Source: an uncultured Coxiella sp. (lineage in GTDB: Bacteria; Pseudomonadota; Gammaproteobacteria; Coxiellales; Coxiellaceae). From it: a stretch of DNA of 64,000 bases. The translations under genes were made by a program, and so were the position numbers. Below the pieces are notes generated by a model. That model had not been told where the DNA came from and did not search any database. It saw nothing but the letters and a program-made list of their open reading frames with translations. This document shows, in pieces, positions 33,141-41,995 of the stretch (position 1 is its first letter; each line of letters opens with the position of its first letter). The stretch is taken from positions 1-64,000 of the forward strand of contig CACNSC010000005.1 in assembly GCA_902623005.1 (NCBI GenBank), given 5' to 3'.

Positions 33141-34088
33141 TCAAGCGTTTTGATGGCTGCTAGTGAGACTTATTGTTTGCGATTGAAAACGATCGTGGGG
33201 AAACAACCAAAGCATCAACACACCGGCAGTCATGATGCACACAATACCCAACCAACTGACCAAATCTGGCGTTCGCGACCACACCAGTGCATCGATTAAT
33301 AAACCAAATACTGTTGTTGCGTAAAGAAATGGGCCGGTCAATCGCACTGGCGCATAACGCGTGCACGCAACAGAGAAATACAAATACAAGTAACCCAACA
33401 AACCAACAGCAGCCAATAAAACTATGGTTGACTGATTCCAAACGAGCTCAACACCCTGAGTAATAAAAATAAGCCCACTAAAAAACGTTCCAATCATAAA
33501 ATCATAAAATAAAGTACGCTGCGTCGGCTCATCATAAGATAATAATCGAGTCATAAAAATCACGATAGCCGAACCCACACCGGCGGATAGACCCAGCAAA
33601 GCTGGGCCTGAAAAAATATCAGCACCCGGGTGCAGAATAATGACGATACCGACAAAGCCAATTATCATCGCCCACCACAGCCGGTGATAGAAACGAATGC
33701 CTTTCCACAGGTAGGCAATCAGGGGAATGAAAAATGGTGAGGTCGACATTAACACCGTCGCTGTTGCCAGACTTAAGCGTTGTGTTGCGAGAAAAAAAGC
33801 TAAAAGTGACAGACTTCCCAGTATTGCTCGGCACACCTGCATCACCCAACGACGAGTTTTAAGTTGCGCCAGCAAGGCTGTAGGTCGGTTCACTCTAAAT
33901 AGTAATACGATACAACATACCAGCCAGCTTAGGGCAAAGCGCACCAACAAAACCAACCCGATTGGAATTTGCGATGATGAGAGCTTAACGCACATTGCCA
34001 TTAAGGCATTAGCAAGACAGGCCAATAACATTAAAACAATGGCATTAAAGCGTTGTTCTGGGATTGTTTGAGCCATAGCAGCACTCAC
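33141..34088 (-). CDS. EamA/DMT-family transporter
   Basis: 315 aa, about ten TM segments, duplicated EamA pattern. Confidence 0.85.
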   Translation of the reverse strand: MSAAMAQTIPEQRFNAIVLMLLACLANALMAMCVKLSSSQIPIGLVLLVRFALSWLVCCIVLLFRVNRPTALLAQLKTRRWVMQVCRAILGSLSLLAFFLATQRLSLATATVLMSTSPFFIPLIAYLWKGIRFYHRLWWAMIIGFVGIVIILHPGADIFSGPALLGLSAGVGSAIVIFMTRLLSYDEPTQRTLFYDFMIGTFFSGLIFITQGVELVWNQSTIVLLAAVGLLGYLYLYFSVACTRYAPVRLTGPFLYATTVFGLLIDALVWSRTPDLVSWLGIVCIMTAGVLMLWLFPHDRFQSQTISLTSSHQNA

Positions 34089-34138
34089 TAAGATTTAGTT
34101 ATTGATATTGGACCAGGGAAGCAAATTGATTTAGTTAA

Positions 34139-34744
34139 TTAGTTTAATGATGCTGATTGCAACCCGGCTATCCCTGCTTGCTGACAGAAATACTCATGCA
34201 CAGTAGTGCTTCGCGATAGCTCTGGATGAAATGAAGCGGCAATCACCTGACCAGACTGTACCATCATTGGCTCACCCTGATAGCTGACAAGCACACGTAC
34301 ACCCTCACCGCACTGAGTAATCCGAGGAGCACGGATCATGACCATCTCAATTGGTTGATCCGACAAAGCCGGTTCATGACATTGACCCTGCGCAACAAAA
34401 CTCTCCCGTTGTCGACCGTATGCATTTCGCTCGACGGTCACTGGCAGCAATGACAATGATGCTTGTTTTGGAAAGACCGTATCAGCACTTAGAATTAAGC
34501 CAGCACAAGTTGCAAACAAGACGCCGCCACGATGAATAAAATCTGCCACTGCAGACTGCCATTGATCAATGGGCGCCATTAGCTTGAGTAATGCCGATGA
34601 CTCACCACCCGGCATAATTAAACCAGATAAACCTTGCAGCTGTTGCGGTGTCTTAATCAAACGCCAGGCAACTCCACAACGGTCTAGTTGTCGGGCGTGA
34701 CAGGAAAAACCACCTTGTAAAGCCAAAATACCAATAACCGCCAT
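34139..34744 (-). CDS. pdxT: Pyridoxal 5'-phosphate synthase glutaminase subunit
   Basis: IGILALQGGFSCHARQL, MPGGESSALLKL, FATCAGLIL; start moved to MAVIG. Confidence 0.95.
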   Translation of the reverse strand: MAVIGILALQGGFSCHARQLDRCGVAWRLIKTPQQLQGLSGLIMPGGESSALLKLMAPIDQWQSAVADFIHRGGVLFATCAGLILSADTVFPKQASLSLLPVTVERNAYGRQRESFVAQGQCHEPALSDQPIEMVMIRAPRITQCGEGVRVLVSYQGEPMMVQSGQVIAASFHPELSRSTTVHEYFCQQAGIAGLQSASLN

Positions 34745-34748
34745 GGTC

Positions 34749-35630
34749 TTAGACTCCACGTGGTGACAGCATCTCCTCTGCTGGTAAACTGGAAATATTG
34801 ATTCCGACCATCGGCTCGCCAAGATTTTTAGACACGCGAACTAACACATCAGGATCTTGGTAATGCGTAACAGCTTGCACAATCGCATCGGCACGTTTTT
34901 GTGGGCTACCAGATTTAAATATTCCTGAACCAACAAAAACAGTCTCAGCGCCTAACTGCATCATCAACGCAGCATCAGCTGGTGTTGCCACGCCGCCGGC
35001 AGCAAATAACGGTACCGGTAGACGACCCTCGTTAGCCACTTGCTTCACCAGTGTGTATGGTGCTGCCATGTCTCTGGATACGGTCATTAACTCTTCTTCA
35101 CGCAACATCGTCAGTCGATTGATTTCACCTTTGATCGCACGTATGTGGCGCACGGCCTCGATTACATCACCCGTTCCAGCCTCACCTTTACTACGCAGTA
35201 GAGCAGCGCCCTCACCAATGCGGCGAAGTGCTTCGCTTAAATTACGACAGCCACAAACAAATGGAATTTTAAAATCGTGTTTATTGATGTGATAAGCCTC
35301 ATCGGCCATGGTCAAGACTTCACTTTCGTCGATATAATCAACGCCCATGGCTTGTAGCATTTGCGCTTCAACAAAGTGACCGATTCGTGCTTTCGCCATA
35401 ACAGGAATTGAAACCGTGTCCATAATTTCTTGAATCATCTCAGGATCACTCATACGAGCAACACCGCCTTGCGCACGAATATCAGCTGGCACACGCTCTA
35501 GTGCCATCACCGCAACTGCTCCCGCTGCCTCGGCAATCTTCGCCTGCTCGACATTGATCACATCCATGATCACACCGCCTTTTAGCATTTCAGCCAAACC
35601 TACTTTTAAGTCAATCCCCTGTGTGCTCAT
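34749..35630 (-). CDS. pdxS: Pyridoxal 5'-phosphate synthase subunit
   Basis: 293 aa; [35 protein letters not shown]. Confidence 0.98.
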   Translation of the reverse strand: MSTQGIDLKVGLAEMLKGGVIMDVINVEQAKIAEAAGAVAVMALERVPADIRAQGGVARMSDPEMIQEIMDTVSIPVMAKARIGHFVEAQMLQAMGVDYIDESEVLTMADEAYHINKHDFKIPFVCGCRNLSEALRRIGEGAALLRSKGEAGTGDVIEAVRHIRAIKGEINRLTMLREEELMTVSRDMAAPYTLVKQVANEGRLPVPLFAAGGVATPADAALMMQLGAETVFVGSGIFKSGSPQKRADAIVQAVTHYQDPDVLVRVSKNLGEPMVGINISSLPAEEMLSPRGV

Positions 35631-35758
35631 CAGCTTCTCCCGAGTGATAACAATATGGTGCGAATCTTTTCATAAACCGACCCAACCTGCAATGTTTAAC
35701 TACCAATTTATGGCCAACAATTACAGCAAAAACATCGCCACAACAGCGAGTCTAACTA

Positions 35759-36655
35759 TCAGCTCATAACACACCCATTGGCCTGAGATTGATCGGATCG
35801 AGCAAATGGTGATCTGGGTGATGATGCCACAGACGAGAATACTCTAGGGCTATGAGTGGAGTTAGAGGATAACGGTGAATGATCGCTGCTTAATATTTCA
35901 ATTGGCTGTTGATGTGAACTGGCATGATTATGCAAAAATAAATTTACGTGCTGAGGAATTAAACTCGGGAATTGTTGGAACAACTCAGACAATGCATGTT
36001 GATGCGCACGCTGTGCTGTAACGACATGAAAACTTTTCTTTGTTTCGCATTGCGCAATGTCAGTCAGTCTCTGCTCCAATAACCGCCACATCGTTTGATA
36101 TTGATTGACGTATTGATGACTGGACATCTGTTTAATTTTCTTGACCACTGATTGATTAGCAGTCAAACGCAACACTCTAGAATCCAACAAAGACACTGCT
36201 AATGAATGCGAAGAATCCAGATTGAATAACTGCATTGCCTGGCAGAGCAATATAATCTCGAGCGAATTAGTTAAAAAGAATTCTCGAAGATCGACGCTTT
36301 GAATACCACTATCCTTAGGATTGATGTCTATATTTTCTGGTATTTGTTGATGATACGCATCATCACAGAGTTCAATCGGCCCAACGTGCGAGAGGTCTTG
36401 TTGGTTCTCATCCGTGGACTCAGTTACGTAATATCGATCACGATAATGACTTTTATTGGGCGAATATGGCATGTAAGCCAAATCTTCCTCCAACTCTATT
36501 AAGGCATCATCGATCTTAGACATCTGGCGATAAAACTTTTCAGGAACACACACGTCTTGAAATGAGAAAGCATGAGCAGCAGCTAATTCTTGGCAATTTG
36601 ATTTAATAATGGCAGATATTTTTTCATCGGTTGTGTATATTTTTGTGGGACTCAT
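35759..36655 (-). CDS. Orphan hypothetical protein with Ser-rich tail ending in CaaX-type CVMS
   Basis: 298 aa; last codons rechecked on minus strand TGT GTT ATG AGC TGA = C V M S stop. Confidence 0.75.
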   Translation of the reverse strand: MSPTKIYTTDEKISAIIKSNCQELAAAHAFSFQDVCVPEKFYRQMSKIDDALIELEEDLAYMPYSPNKSHYRDRYYVTESTDENQQDLSHVGPIELCDDAYHQQIPENIDINPKDSGIQSVDLREFFLTNSLEIILLCQAMQLFNLDSSHSLAVSLLDSRVLRLTANQSVVKKIKQMSSHQYVNQYQTMWRLLEQRLTDIAQCETKKSFHVVTAQRAHQHALSELFQQFPSLIPQHVNLFLHNHASSHQQPIEILSSDHSPLSSNSTHSPRVFSSVASSPRSPFARSDQSQANGCVMS

Positions 36656-36782
36656 TGAGACACCTCTTTTCTAAGAATTTTATACGCAGATTAGCACGGC
36701 TTAAATTTAAATTGCTGAAAAAATCAGGGACTTTTCCTAAGTAGAAAAATTACATTTAGCTAAATGCATGATGAGATCATGA

Positions 36783-38081
36783 TTAACTACCCAAACAAAA
36801 ATTAGCCATTTCTTCTGACAGAGCCTGAGTTTCATCATTAACTCGATCCTTTGCAAACATCGTTGCCCCCTGTTCAGTGATAGCGGAACTTGATGGCGAG
36901 GACACTTTTGCAAATGACATCAACCGACCCGTGCCCTGAATCGGAGCATATTGATCGTGGTCTAATCGCGCTGCTACCTGCGTCGCCGAATCACCCGATG
37001 TAAGTTGCTCCACGGCATCGTAATAATCAAACACGTGCACCTTTAGTAGACATCCTTTGGGAATACAATCTGTTCGTGTTTTGAAAAAATCATGCACAAC
37101 CCCTGCGTATTTATCATCGTAAAAATGGAACACTCGTTGCTGCGAACTGACAGATAACGCGGCTTGTGCTTGAAGGTGTTGAATTAAGATATCGCGTGCG
37201 GACTGGTATATCGGTTGTTCTCGACGGATTGCAGAATGATAACCCTCAAGAAACAAATGTGGCGCGGGAGCAACACCAGGCGCTGTCTGAGGCTGACAAT
37301 GCCGCTCATCAGCCAATGTAATGATCTTACCACAGCCGTCCCAATCCAGTGACAGTGCCACCGTAGCATCGCGTCGTGACATAAACTCTTGCACCTGATG
37401 CATAACGAGTAATGGTTTAAAAAACCAATCATTGATTTCACAATCATCGTGTAAATTCGCCATAAATGTGCGTTTGTGTATTAATGGCGGCGTCTGTTTG
37501 ATATCAACCCACTCCACTGGCCAATTGGATTGCGCTTTTACATTTTCTATAATCGTCTGCCAGTGATCATCTCGTATTTGATGAATTTGAGATAGTAACT
37601 CTTCCGCCTCGAGATAAGCGCCCGCCCATTGTTCTTTGATGTCAAATAGAGATTCATGGATGAAGTTAAGGTTCATGCAACCTGCTTCAGCAACAGGAAA
37701 TTCTTTGAATAGCTCTCTATAGCGCTTAAAGACATCAATGGATTGGGATAATTTTGATTGTTCCTCTTGCAGTAAATTATACCGTTTTAGTAGATCCGAT
37801 ATTGCAACAGCTTGAGATTGATAAAGTGGCTTTAACAACTCATAGCGCAAATGATACGAAGCAAATGTCCAGCTCTGTTGCTGAGCCAGCTCAGCCAACA
37901 CCGAAAAACACGACACGTGTGTACCTTGGCAGATACGTTTAAGATAACTTTGAATATATTCTCGCGTTACCGCAGGGCATTTGTCTTCTTCCGCGTGCAA
38001 CAGCTGTATCAATGACAAGCCGCGATCTCGCAAATCACTGCGATTGCTTCCTGAATATAAAATGACTTCTTCGCTAGGCAT
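36783..38081 (-). CDS. Orphan protein with predicted HAD-like core
   Basis: 432 aa; SLDWDGCG (37329-37349) and FHFYDDK (37110-37130) resemble HAD motifs I and IV; paralogous to 38207..39334. Confidence 0.7.
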   Translation of the reverse strand: MPSEEVILYSGSNRSDLRDRGLSLIQLLHAEEDKCPAVTREYIQSYLKRICQGTHVSCFSVLAELAQQQSWTFASYHLRYELLKPLYQSQAVAISDLLKRYNLLQEEQSKLSQSIDVFKRYRELFKEFPVAEAGCMNLNFIHESLFDIKEQWAGAYLEAEELLSQIHQIRDDHWQTIIENVKAQSNWPVEWVDIKQTPPLIHKRTFMANLHDDCEINDWFFKPLLVMHQVQEFMSRRDATVALSLDWDGCGKIITLADERHCQPQTAPGVAPAPHLFLEGYHSAIRREQPIYQSARDILIQHLQAQAALSVSSQQRVFHFYDDKYAGVVHDFFKTRTDCIPKGCLLKVHVFDYYDAVEQLTSGDSATQVAARLDHDQYAPIQGTGRLMSFAKVSSPSSSAITEQGATMFAKDRVNDETQALSEEMANFCLGS

Positions 38082-38206
38082 GTTGAACTCTGAGACGGCC
38101 TGCGATGCAAGCCTTGAATCTTCGACGAATCCGGGATACTACCGATCTTGCCGACCCTCAGCAACACAAAAACACTACAATTAGTGCTTTTTCATAGAAA
38201 TAACTA

Positions 38207-39334
38207 CTAATAATTTAGGTTTAATGCTGAGCCAGTGCTGTGGTGATACCCTGCCACAGAACGAGACTCACAATGAGCGAATAATTGCGCAGAACTTAAC
38301 TCGGTTTGTGTCGACTGATTTTGGTGTGAAACCGTATCAATCAAAGGCAAGCGCTCTGCGACACCACGACCATGCAGAAGCGAACGACTCACTACACGCA
38401 CAGTGAGACCATAGTTATCTTCATCTATTTCTCGCATCACACCCGGATCGATTTGAGTAATTTGCAGGCTCAAACCGCTGGGAACAAGATCAAGGTGTTG
38501 ATCAAAAAAATCTTTTACTGAACTGTCAGTTTGGTCTGAAATGTAGTGTAAGGTGTTATGTGACCGGTTACTTTCGAAGAATGAGGGGTGTTGTAAGTAG
38601 GATGCGATCATCTCAGGCCATTGCTCAGCGCTAAGCTTAGGAGCATCAATTAACAATCGCGGTGTATTGTCTATGCATTGTTGCATTTGATAAAGCTGGT
38701 GAAGAATCGATAACGGCTGAAAACCCCAATCCATCACAACACACTCCACGTCATCCATTAAAGCATGACCGGATGTATCTCGATCAGTTTTAGTCTGGTT
38801 TTCATACGCTCGATTAAGGAGTGTTATTGCAGCTAAACTTTCTCGCTGCAACTGCTCAGACAAACTGCTCCATTGCTGGTGTCGATGATGCTGTAACACA
38901 CTATGACGGTGCTTGAGTTGATTCTTCAAGCCATGCATTTCGAATCGCAGTCGATCCAACTCCATCTCTAAAGCTAGATTCCGTTCTTGTTGAGGTAACC
39001 GACGGTATTCACCTATGTAGTGGACTTCATGACAATACAAACCTTGTAACTTATTCAAATATCGCTGTCTAAGAGATCGCTGCTGCTGCTCCAGCCAAAT
39101 CACTTTCCGATACCATGGTTTAAGTTGAGTCACTGCGTGAGACCATAAATCAATCAAAAGCGACATTGGCAGCGTTTGCTCGCACAGTCGCCATGATTGC
39201 TGCTGAGACGGATGAGTTAAGTGCTGATAATCCAAGGTGCTTGATTGAAATAATGCAGCCGATAAAGAGCCATCAATGAGGGTGATCGGCATCATGAGCT
39301 GAGTGTCGTTAGTTTCCACGAATTTTACGCTCAT
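38207..39334 (-). CDS. Orphan protein, paralog of 36783..38081 with degenerate HAD-like motifs
   Basis: 375 aa; shared pattern MDWGFQPLSILHQLYQ vs NDWFFKPLLVMHQVQE and VKDFFDQHLDLVPSGLSLQI vs VHDFFKTRTDCIPKGCLLKV. Confidence 0.7.
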   Translation of the reverse strand: MSVKFVETNDTQLMMPITLIDGSLSAALFQSSTLDYQHLTHPSQQQSWRLCEQTLPMSLLIDLWSHAVTQLKPWYRKVIWLEQQQRSLRQRYLNKLQGLYCHEVHYIGEYRRLPQQERNLALEMELDRLRFEMHGLKNQLKHRHSVLQHHRHQQWSSLSEQLQRESLAAITLLNRAYENQTKTDRDTSGHALMDDVECVVMDWGFQPLSILHQLYQMQQCIDNTPRLLIDAPKLSAEQWPEMIASYLQHPSFFESNRSHNTLHYISDQTDSSVKDFFDQHLDLVPSGLSLQITQIDPGVMREIDEDNYGLTVRVVSRSLLHGRGVAERLPLIDTVSHQNQSTQTELSSAQLFAHCESRSVAGYHHSTGSALNLNY

Positions 39335-39391
39335 CCGTTGAATAATAGTTTGAAATCATTTGCTTGAGACTAATCACGCTTCAAATAGGCA

Positions 39392-39787
39392 TTAAGGCAG
39401 ACGACACACGACTCGACCAAGAATAGCCGATATCGCTACAGCACCAAAATCTCGGCTGTCGGTACTAGCATCGGTGTTGTCACCGCGCACAGTTACGGTT
39501 CGATCAGTTGCTGCAATTGAATCGATGCGCTTGATAACCACTTGTTCTGATTGATCCGGTCGCTGGCAACACACCACGTCGCCAATGGCATAGTCCAACG
39601 CATGGTTAGGCTGAATCAGGATTTCGGTCCCTGAGCACAGCGTGGGCAACATGGAATCACCTTCGACACGCAAGCGTTGATAACGACCTCGCAACCAAGG
39701 CCATAAATGACGCCACCCTACACTTGGAATACTGGAACAACCAGGAGCACAGGCAACGCTACCTCCTGGTTGGATGCATTTCGACAC
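39392..39787 (-). CDS. sodX: Nickel-type superoxide dismutase maturation protease (S26 family)
   Basis: 131 aa, GTG start; VEGDSMLPTL catalytic Ser, VVIKRI Lys, RGDNTDASTDSRDFG; directly downstream of sodN. Confidence 0.88.
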   Translation of the reverse strand: MSKCIQPGGSVACAPGCSSIPSVGWRHLWPWLRGRYQRLRVEGDSMLPTLCSGTEILIQPNHALDYAIGDVVCCQRPDQSEQVVIKRIDSIAATDRTVTVRGDNTDASTDSRDFGAVAISAILGRVVCRLP

Positions 39788-39792
39788 CGGAC

Positions 39793-40275
39793 TTAGCCTG
39801 CTAAGTAAAACGGGACATCACGGTTTTTAGTTGCCCAAAAAATATCGTGAATAGCTTTGACAGCGTCCATTAGTTCTTGTGCATGCGCCGCACTGACTTC
39901 GACTTTTACCGCAGAACATAGCTTGGCGGCTTGCCAGAACAGCTCATGCAATTCTGGATATTGCTCAAGATGAGGAGGCTTAAAGTAGTCAGTCCATAAC
40001 ACCAATAATTCGGTTTTAGCCAAATGTGCCTGCTGCTCTTTGATGGAGGCATAACGTGCCAAGGTATTGTGATAATTGGCCATGGCTTGAACATCGCTGT
40101 GATCTTCAGGAATCGGCAAGTCCAACATCTTTTTGGTCATGGCCCCAGCAGCCTCTGCCGCGATCCGAATCGATGCAGGATCGTAAATACCACAAGGTCC
40201 GTCACAGTGTGCCAAGGCAACACGCTTAGCCGGTTTTAGAGCACAAATTGCAGTACTGATAGTCTTTAATAACAT
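39793..40275 (-). CDS. sodN: Nickel superoxide dismutase
   Basis: 160 aa; Ni-hook HCDGPCGIYDP after an N-terminal propeptide. Confidence 0.97.
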   Translation of the reverse strand: MLLKTISTAICALKPAKRVALAHCDGPCGIYDPASIRIAAEAAGAMTKKMLDLPIPEDHSDVQAMANYHNTLARYASIKEQQAHLAKTELLVLWTDYFKPPHLEQYPELHELFWQAAKLCSAVKVEVSAAHAQELMDAVKAIHDIFWATKNRDVPFYLAG

Positions 40276-40488
40276 GAATACCTCTTTAATGGTGGTAGTA
40301 AGATTTCATTTAAGCAGTGCACGAAGCTGCCTGCGAAAATGCCAAATGAGTATAATGAACTGACTGTGTGCTGTCCACGCAACGCGCATTAATCCAACGC
40401 GCTGACTTCGCCTGAGACAGAATATGCGCTATGATCCGCGCAACAAAACCTGTCATGGTTTGCCAGAGACGGCGAAGAAGAACAAGAT

Positions 40489-41817
40489 ATGATCAAACGC
40501 ACACTTGCCGTTGCCCTACCCTTGGTTTTGCCAAATGTGAGCCAACAAATCATCACTTTGATCAATTCTGCCCTGATGGGTCACTTAGCGGCCAGCCAAT
40601 ACCTGGCCGCAACTGGCATTGGCACCTCGGTCTTGTTTTTTTTGGCGTATCTGTTTTCTTTTTTGCGCATGAGTACCACGGGCTTCGTTGCTCAATGTTA
40701 CGCTCATCAGGAATGGTTGCGTATTCGCCACTGGTTATTGCAATCGCTATTGGTGGCGTTTGTATTTAGCCTGATCATCATTACTTTACGAACACCGATT
40801 TATCACATCGTACGTCAAATCAGCGGCATGTCAGAGCCAGTTGCACGGCTGTTTCAGCAATACTTTACTATTGCCGTTTATTCACTGATCGGCATATTCG
40901 CTAACTACACGTTATTGGGATTTTTTATCGGCATTCAACGCGCCATGTTAGGACTCGTGACGGCTCTGATTAACATGACAGTGAGTATGACTTGCAGCTG
41001 CTATTGTGTGTTAGTCCTCGGCATGAAGATTAGCGGAATTGCAATTGGCTTGGTGATGGGTGAAATCAGCATGCTGGTTTTTGCCTTGAGCATGAGCCTG
41101 TATATCTTCAAACAACAATCGATCTTGAGCTTAGACACCAATCGACCAGCATTACTGGAGCTGGCTCCTTGGATTAAGTTCCTGACAACCAATCGCGATA
41201 TTCTGATTCGCTCGCTGTGTATTGTATGTGTGATTCAATCTTTTTTTATATTGTCGACGTATCTAGGCAAGAATAATCTAGCAGCCAATCAACTATTGTT
41301 TCAGCTGAGCTTTTTACTGATGGCAACCTTGGACGCCATACAGTGCGCCAATGAAACCCTTGTCGGTGAGGCTTTTGCTCGCGATCGACTCAGTCAATTA
41401 CGCCATACTATCACTATCACGGCCTGTTTGATGTTAGCAATTGCGCTCATCTACACACTCGTTTTAACCGCTGACCGTGGGCGCTTTATTCACAGCCTAA
41501 CATCGTTGGCCGAGGTTCGATCGATGGCATATCGAGTTAGCGCACTCGCGCTGCTGTTGCCGTTATTATCCGCTCCATCCACCTGGCTCGACGGTATTTT
41601 CATTGGCTTGCTGCAAACCCGGCGCTTACGCAATGCCATGCTAATATCGGCTACGGGTTATGCGACTTGCGTCACCATCTTAATCCCTTGGGGCAACCGG
41701 GGATTGTGGATGGCATTGTTACTGTTTTTCGTTTTTCGATCGGTAACACTGGGGCACTCTTTACGAGTCGTGTTACGTCAATTACAGCATCGTGCCAGCG
41801 AGCACCAATATGAGTAA
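40489..41817 (+). CDS. MATE family efflux transporter
   Basis: 442 aa; LPLVLPNVSQQIITLINSALMGHL, twelve-TM pattern. Confidence 0.92.
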   Translation: MIKRTLAVALPLVLPNVSQQIITLINSALMGHLAASQYLAATGIGTSVLFFLAYLFSFLRMSTTGFVAQCYAHQEWLRIRHWLLQSLLVAFVFSLIIITLRTPIYHIVRQISGMSEPVARLFQQYFTIAVYSLIGIFANYTLLGFFIGIQRAMLGLVTALINMTVSMTCSCYCVLVLGMKISGIAIGLVMGEISMLVFALSMSLYIFKQQSILSLDTNRPALLELAPWIKFLTTNRDILIRSLCIVCVIQSFFILSTYLGKNNLAANQLLFQLSFLLMATLDAIQCANETLVGEAFARDRLSQLRHTITITACLMLAIALIYTLVLTADRGRFIHSLTSLAEVRSMAYRVSALALLLPLLSAPSTWLDGIFIGLLQTRRLRNAMLISATGYATCVTILIPWGNRGLWMALLLFFVFRSVTLGHSLRVVLRQLQHRASEHQYE

Positions 41818-41929
41818 AACTTGTTCAGTAAAAATAATGCAAAAACTAACTAATTATTCATAACCTATTGATAAATAATATTTAAATTAGCGAATCAAGA
41901 TCTCGCAATGTGTCAAATATTGTCCAAAA

Positions 41930-41962
41930 TTTAATATTGACTTAAGACTCCAGGCGTATACT
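41930..41962 (+). promoter_or_regulatory. PmrA-type tandem site plus -10 upstream of the giant ORF
   Basis: TTTAAT-ATTGA-CTTAAG (41930-41946), 10 nt, TATACT (41957-41962). Confidence 0.65.
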
Positions 41963-41995
41963 TATTAATATTGAAAACACCAGGTGGAGATCACC

